64,000 nucleotides of DNA from positions 62,001 through 126,000 of the forward strand of contig JACZZP010000020.1 in the NCBI GenBank assembly GCA_015183035.1, given 5' to 3'. The notes under the pieces were generated by a model. The model made no database searches and was not told the DNA's origin. It saw only the letters and a program-made list of their open reading frames with translations. Origin of the DNA: Meloidogyne chitwoodi (Eukaryota; Nematoda; Chromadorea; Rhabditida; Meloidogynidae). Every line of letters begins with the position of its first letter. The first letter of the stretch is position 1. This document shows positions 25,101 through 31,100 of this stretch, piece after piece. The position numbers were made by a program, and so were the translations under genes.

Positions 25101-28100
25101 CAAAGTCCAATAAAAAGAAAAACGTTCTAATTTTAAAAGCTAGTGCCGATCAAATCTTGGCAATTGTAGAAATTTGTGCTAACGTTCTAAAACATAATTT
25201 TATTTTAAATAAAAAACAAAAACAGAAACTAGCCAATTTTGCTGATTTTTATAGGAAAATTTCAAGAACAAGAACAGAAGCAAGTGCGCGAAAACATTTA
25301 CAAGAAGGAGGTAGCCCTGCACTTGCTGCAATACTTGTTCCTATATTAGGAGCATTAGCCGAACACCTTGTGCATAAAATTACAGAATGAAACATACAAA
25401 GAAAATGATAATGGTTCCTGAAAGTGAATATCTTGCTCTACTTAAAATGATAAAAGGAAAAGAAGACTTTTTACAAACAGAAAAAGCTCAAGCTGATAGT
25501 CAAATTAAAGAAGCCCTTGAGGATCCAAAAATTAGTGAAGAGACAAAAACGAAAAAATATAATTGGTTGTACAAAAAAAGACGTCAGTTAAAACAAGAAA
25601 TTGAAAATCGTCCTCAAAAGGTAATTATTGAAGAATCTAAAAATAATAATAAGCCAGATGTTACTCCTTATTTAGGGAACGCTATACCCCAAAAGCCTGT
25701 TTTGGATGATGAACATCAAAAAGCTGAACCTGCTGTGAAAAGATATCCAAAAAGATATAAAGGAATCATTGCAAGACAATATGCAGATGACTTGGAAGAA
25801 TATGTGAGTAATAATAAGAAAAAATTTAAAATTCATGAGGATGGAACGTTTGAAACTCTTGTTCCTGGTAGACGTGTTGGTGAAAGTAATTTTAAACATG
25901 TTCTTGAATATATTACAGGGATGAGAGAAAACAAAGCAAAGGGATTTAATTTTCTTTTTCGGCGAATTTCTAAAGATCCTCAAATTAAGGAACTGATTCG
26001 TATATCTCAAGAAGAAACAGATGGAAATAGCAGTGATCAAACTGGGGGAGGAAAGAAAAAGAAGAGAACCGTAATAGTAAAAATCCCTCCTATAAATTCA
26101 CTAAAAAATAAATTTGTACCAAAAATATGGGAAAAACTTTAGAAAAACATTTGGAGCACGTTTATTATTCGTTAAATTCTCCGGCTTCTTACGCAGGAGT
26201 TAGACGTGTTTTTGAAGAGTCGCGACGGAAATTTCCAAAATTAAAGATCCAAGATGTTAAGGATTTTATGCATAAACAACGTGTTTACACTATGCACATG
26301 CCTTTGAAAAAACGCTTTCCAAGACTTGTCACACGTCCAAGTGGTCTGCATACAGATTGGCAAGCTGATTTGGCAATATTTGATAAACTCGCATCAAAAA
26401 ATGATGGATATAAATATTTATTGGTTTGTATTGATGTATTAAGTAGAAAAATGATTGTTGCACCTGTAAAATCTAAAAGTCCGAATGATATGATTGAAGC
26501 GTTTGAGAAAATTTTTATAGAAAATAAAGGAATCCTTCCACATAAGATATATACAGATCGAGGATTAGAATTTCAGGCTAAGAAAATGCGAGAATATTTT
26601 TCAACAAAAGACATAGATAAGCGTGTTGTATTCAGTCCTGATGTCCATGCTTCCATGGCCGAACGAGCAAATCGTACAATTAAAGAAAGACTTTATCGAT
26701 ATTTTAGTGAAAAAAATACTTTGAGATGGATAGAACCTGTTCAGAATATTGTAGCAGGAATAAATGCAAGTGTAAATCGTATAACAGGTGTAAAACCTAA
26801 TTCTGTAACTTTTAAAAATGCTAGAAGGCTTTTTAAAAGACTATATAAAGAGAATAAAGATGAAAATTCTAAACAAAAACTTGAAATTGGACAAATTGTT
26901 CGTATCGCTAAAGAAAAAGGAACATTCGAAAAAGGATATTTAGCCAATTACACTGACGAGCTTTTTCGTATTATTACTGTAAACGACAGTCACTTACCAA
27001 CTATATATCGTCTAGAAGACCTCGAAGGAACAAAAATTGAAGGAATATTTTACCGCGAAGAACTGGTTCCAACAACTCTCGATACCACACACAGAATTGC
27101 TGAAATATTAAAGACTCGTAAAACTCGCGAAGGAATTAAACATTTTGTTCGTTGGGTAGGATATAACGAACAGCATAATAGTTGGATAAACGATTCTGAT
27201 ATTGTACAATAATGGATTCTTTTTATGTAGTATTACCGTCAAATACTGGTGATGTTGAAGGAAATAAGACATCAAAATTCACAGTTCGCATGCCTGATAC
27301 TCTAGAGCTAGATTCAAGCTGGACTGTTGCATTATCTAATATTATTTATCCTTTTTCATTTGCCATGCTTGATGATAGTGAAAATAACGAAGCAGAATCT
27401 ATAACTGCTTTCAGAAGATATAATAAAGAAGTAAGATCGGTACGTATTGAAGTGCCAGATTTATTTTATTCTTCGGAAACAGCTCTTGAAACAGCGATAA
27501 ATACTTTTTTATTGGATGCTTGGGAAAAAGAACTTGAACAAGAAAAATTAGAAAAAGAAAAAGAACTTGAAAAAGAAAAACTAGAAAAAGAAAATAAAGA
27601 AGCAAGGCGACAACATTCTGGAGGTAGTTTTTGGCGAAAAAGAAGAGAGGTTGATAAAATTACATATTCTGAATATGCATATCCTCCCGAATACATAAAG
27701 AAAATACTTGATTTTAGCAAACTGCAATTATCGGATCCTAAGTATCAGTGGGTATCTCTTCATCATGACCAAACACATAATCGTTTTTGGTTTTGGTTTC
27801 AGGGAAATGTTCAGTATATTGAGCTCAGCCGACAACTTGCATACACCTTAGGATTCGATTCACCAACAATTTATTAAGGACAAGTTGCCAAATATATGCC
27901 CGACATTTCCGGAGGAGTTCGTCAATTATTAGTATACGCTCCAAAATTAGTTGAAAATAGTATTATAGGGAACGTTACAGGGCCTCTTTTACGTGTTGTA
28001 AATGTTGGTGGGAAACCTGGCGAAAGCGTTTCTGAAGTATATATGACTGAACATCATCATCGTTTACTAGGTAAACGACATCCTGATATAACTATCGAAA

Positions 28101-31100
28101 TTAGAACTCTAACTGGTAAACTTGTAAAATTCCATTGGGGTAATTGTATCTTAACCTTACATTTTCAACGATCATTATTTTAAAAATGACACACGTTTCT
28201 GTTGATTTGGATAAAATAGATTGGGAACCCTTTCTAACTTCTCAAGAAGGAGGAGGAGGAAAAAATGATTATTTTCAGGGAACACGCTATCAAAGAGGTT
28301 TTGGAGTGTTTGGAACTGTTGGAAGATTTTTAATGCCTATTGTTAAAAATATAGCCTCCACCGCTGGTCAAGAAGCTTTGACTGCGGGTAGAAATTTATT
28401 AGAAGATGTAGCACAGGGAAAATCTGTAAAAGATGCATTACAGCAACATGGAAGCGAAGGACTACAAAAAATTGGAAAAAAGCTTCAACAATGCGGGAAA
28501 GGTAAAAAACAAAATCTTAAAAATAATAGGAAACGTAGATATAAAGATCAGCTAAGTTTGGAAGGTTTCTGAGTAGTATATAAGTTAAAAAATATTAGTT
28601 TTATATTAAAAAATGACAACTGTAAAGAAAATTGATAAAGATAGCGCTGAAGGTGTTGACAATAGAATCACCTTCTTCTCTGTCCCTGCTACTAATGTTG
28701 GCATACAACGTTCAGCATACAAAGAACTTTTACCTTTAAATGCTCTTAATCAGTCTGCAGGACCTTTCATTTTCCGTTATTTTGGCGATTCTCTCTATTT
28801 AGATCTGAGTAAAACTTATGTTTGGTTAGCACTGTCACTTGAGCGAAAAGACGTCACAAGTGGAGAATGGGTACCTATAACAGACGGATCTGGTGAAAAT
28901 TTAGCAGGGGATAAGCATGTCGGAGTGGGACAATATTTAGGACTTACTTGGATTCGTCGTTTAACATTATCAATTAACGGCGTGCAGTGTTTTGATTCAG
29001 GAATACACTATGCATATAGGAGTATTATTATGCATGAACTTGGAGCAAATAATGATGTAAGTAGGGGTTTATACGAAGCAGGGCTTTATTATTTGGACGA
29101 CGAAGATAAAAATAATTATGATGGTTCAGGTTTCAAGTCTCGCTCGGCACGCTTTGCAAATGGAAAGATTTGTCGAATGTTCTCACATTTAGACTTTGAT
29201 TTGGCACGTCAAGATCAACTTTTAATTCCACATAGTGATGTGATTTGGACTCTTTATAGAAATAACGATGAGTTTTTGATACATACACCTAAATATCGTA
29301 AAAATGTTGGGGATCCCCTTATTGATAACATTAACACTTATCGTTTACGTCTTCACGATTTACGACTTTTTGTTAAACAAGTAGACTTAAGTAATTCACT
29401 AAATAACGCAATCGCTCGCCATCTTGAGCAATCTCCGGCCAAGTATTACCAGCGAAAAATAGAAATTCGTAGTGTTTTCCTGGGAAAAGGGCGCCAAGAA
29501 ATAACACATCCAACATTCACAAGTACTTCTCCAAGACGTTTAATAATTTGTTTTGTAAATTCCACAGCTTACATTGGAAATCAGGCCCTTTCACCGTTCA
29601 CTTTTGAACATGCTAATTTAAGATCTGTCTCTGCAGAATTTGGAGGTTTTCAATTTCCTGCTGTTCAATATGATTTAGATTTTGCAAATGATAATTTTGT
29701 TCGCGCATACGTTGATATGTATTTAGGAATGGATCTGGATACTTGGCCAAGCATTGATCAAAGAACTCTTAGTATAGGAATGAAAAAATTCGCACGATCG
29801 TTCTGTTTTTTTGTTATTCCAATGACATCTACATTGGAAGACACAAAAGGGTTAGAACTTATTCGTCAAGGTGTTACAACCATAAAGTGTTTATTTAATG
29901 AACCAATAAAAGATGAAGGGTATGAAATGATAATTATGGGAGAATTTGATTCTATACTGTCCATAAATGCTGATCGCGTATTAAGTACTGATGGATCCGT
30001 TTAATAAATGAATTCATTACAAATTTTAACAATTTTGCAAAATTATAAGCCTTTAAAAAATAAATTTATTGGAGTTTATTCATCAAATAATATACCTAAA
30101 TTAGTTAAACAAAAGAATTTTTGTTTTATTGCAAATACTATGCGTAAAGGAACAAAAGGTGAACATTGGATTGCTTGCTATTCAGATACCCAAGATACTA
30201 TAGAATATTTTGACTCACTTGCAGAGGAACCAAACTGTGATATGCGCCAATCCTTGCTTACAAACTATTCTAAAGTTAAACAAAATCGTTTTATTTTACA
30301 ATCACCTTTCTCAAATACTTGTGGCCACTACTGTATATGTTTTTTAGTATTACGTTCAATGTATGGAAAATTTTCTTTGGTATTGCAAAAATTACACTCT
30401 ATACCTTTGGAAAGCCGCGATATTATTCTTAAAAATTTTGTTCAACGTTTAATTAGTATATAAGAAAGAAAAAAATATCAAAAATTAATCATGTATATCT
30501 TTTTATTATGTTATTTTTCGATGACTTTCTCAAGTCAAGATATTGTTTTACCTTTTCCCAAACATCCATATGAAAATAATACAACCTTCATTAATTGTCC
30601 CATAAATGAAAAAATGATGGCTCCTCCGCAACATTTTATATTAGCTTTTGCCTACGTCCTGTATATTATTTTCTTTTTTCTTTTAATGTTTTTCTATAGG
30701 GGGCGGAACGGTTTTATTGATCGTAATACTAATGGGAATGGTTTAATTCGTTTAGCAAGTCATAGAGTTTGAGCTAGGGGTATATAAGACAATAAAATTC
30801 CAATCCTAATTATCAGAATGAGGACCTCGTGCTTAACTTCGTCAACAGCTTTTACTAAATGGAGGGAATGCAAAGAACCTGAATCTAAACCGTCTTCACC
30901 TTGTATTAGAAAAACCTCACTTATCAGTCTATTATGTCAATTCAATGGAGGATGTACGCCTGAAACGCTACATTGTGAGATGCGCAAAAAAAAGTTGGAA
31001 AATCTTCAATATATTCAAAATCTATCTGGAATGACTGAGGAAGATGTTGTCGCAGCAGGTATTGGACAAAGAATTTTAATGGATGGGTGTACGCCGATGA

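Noticed and set aside
30491..30520. Upstream start codon for the small membrane protein of Maverick 1
   Set aside because: The Maverick 2 copy has no matching extension; the Met at 30521 aligns with its start.
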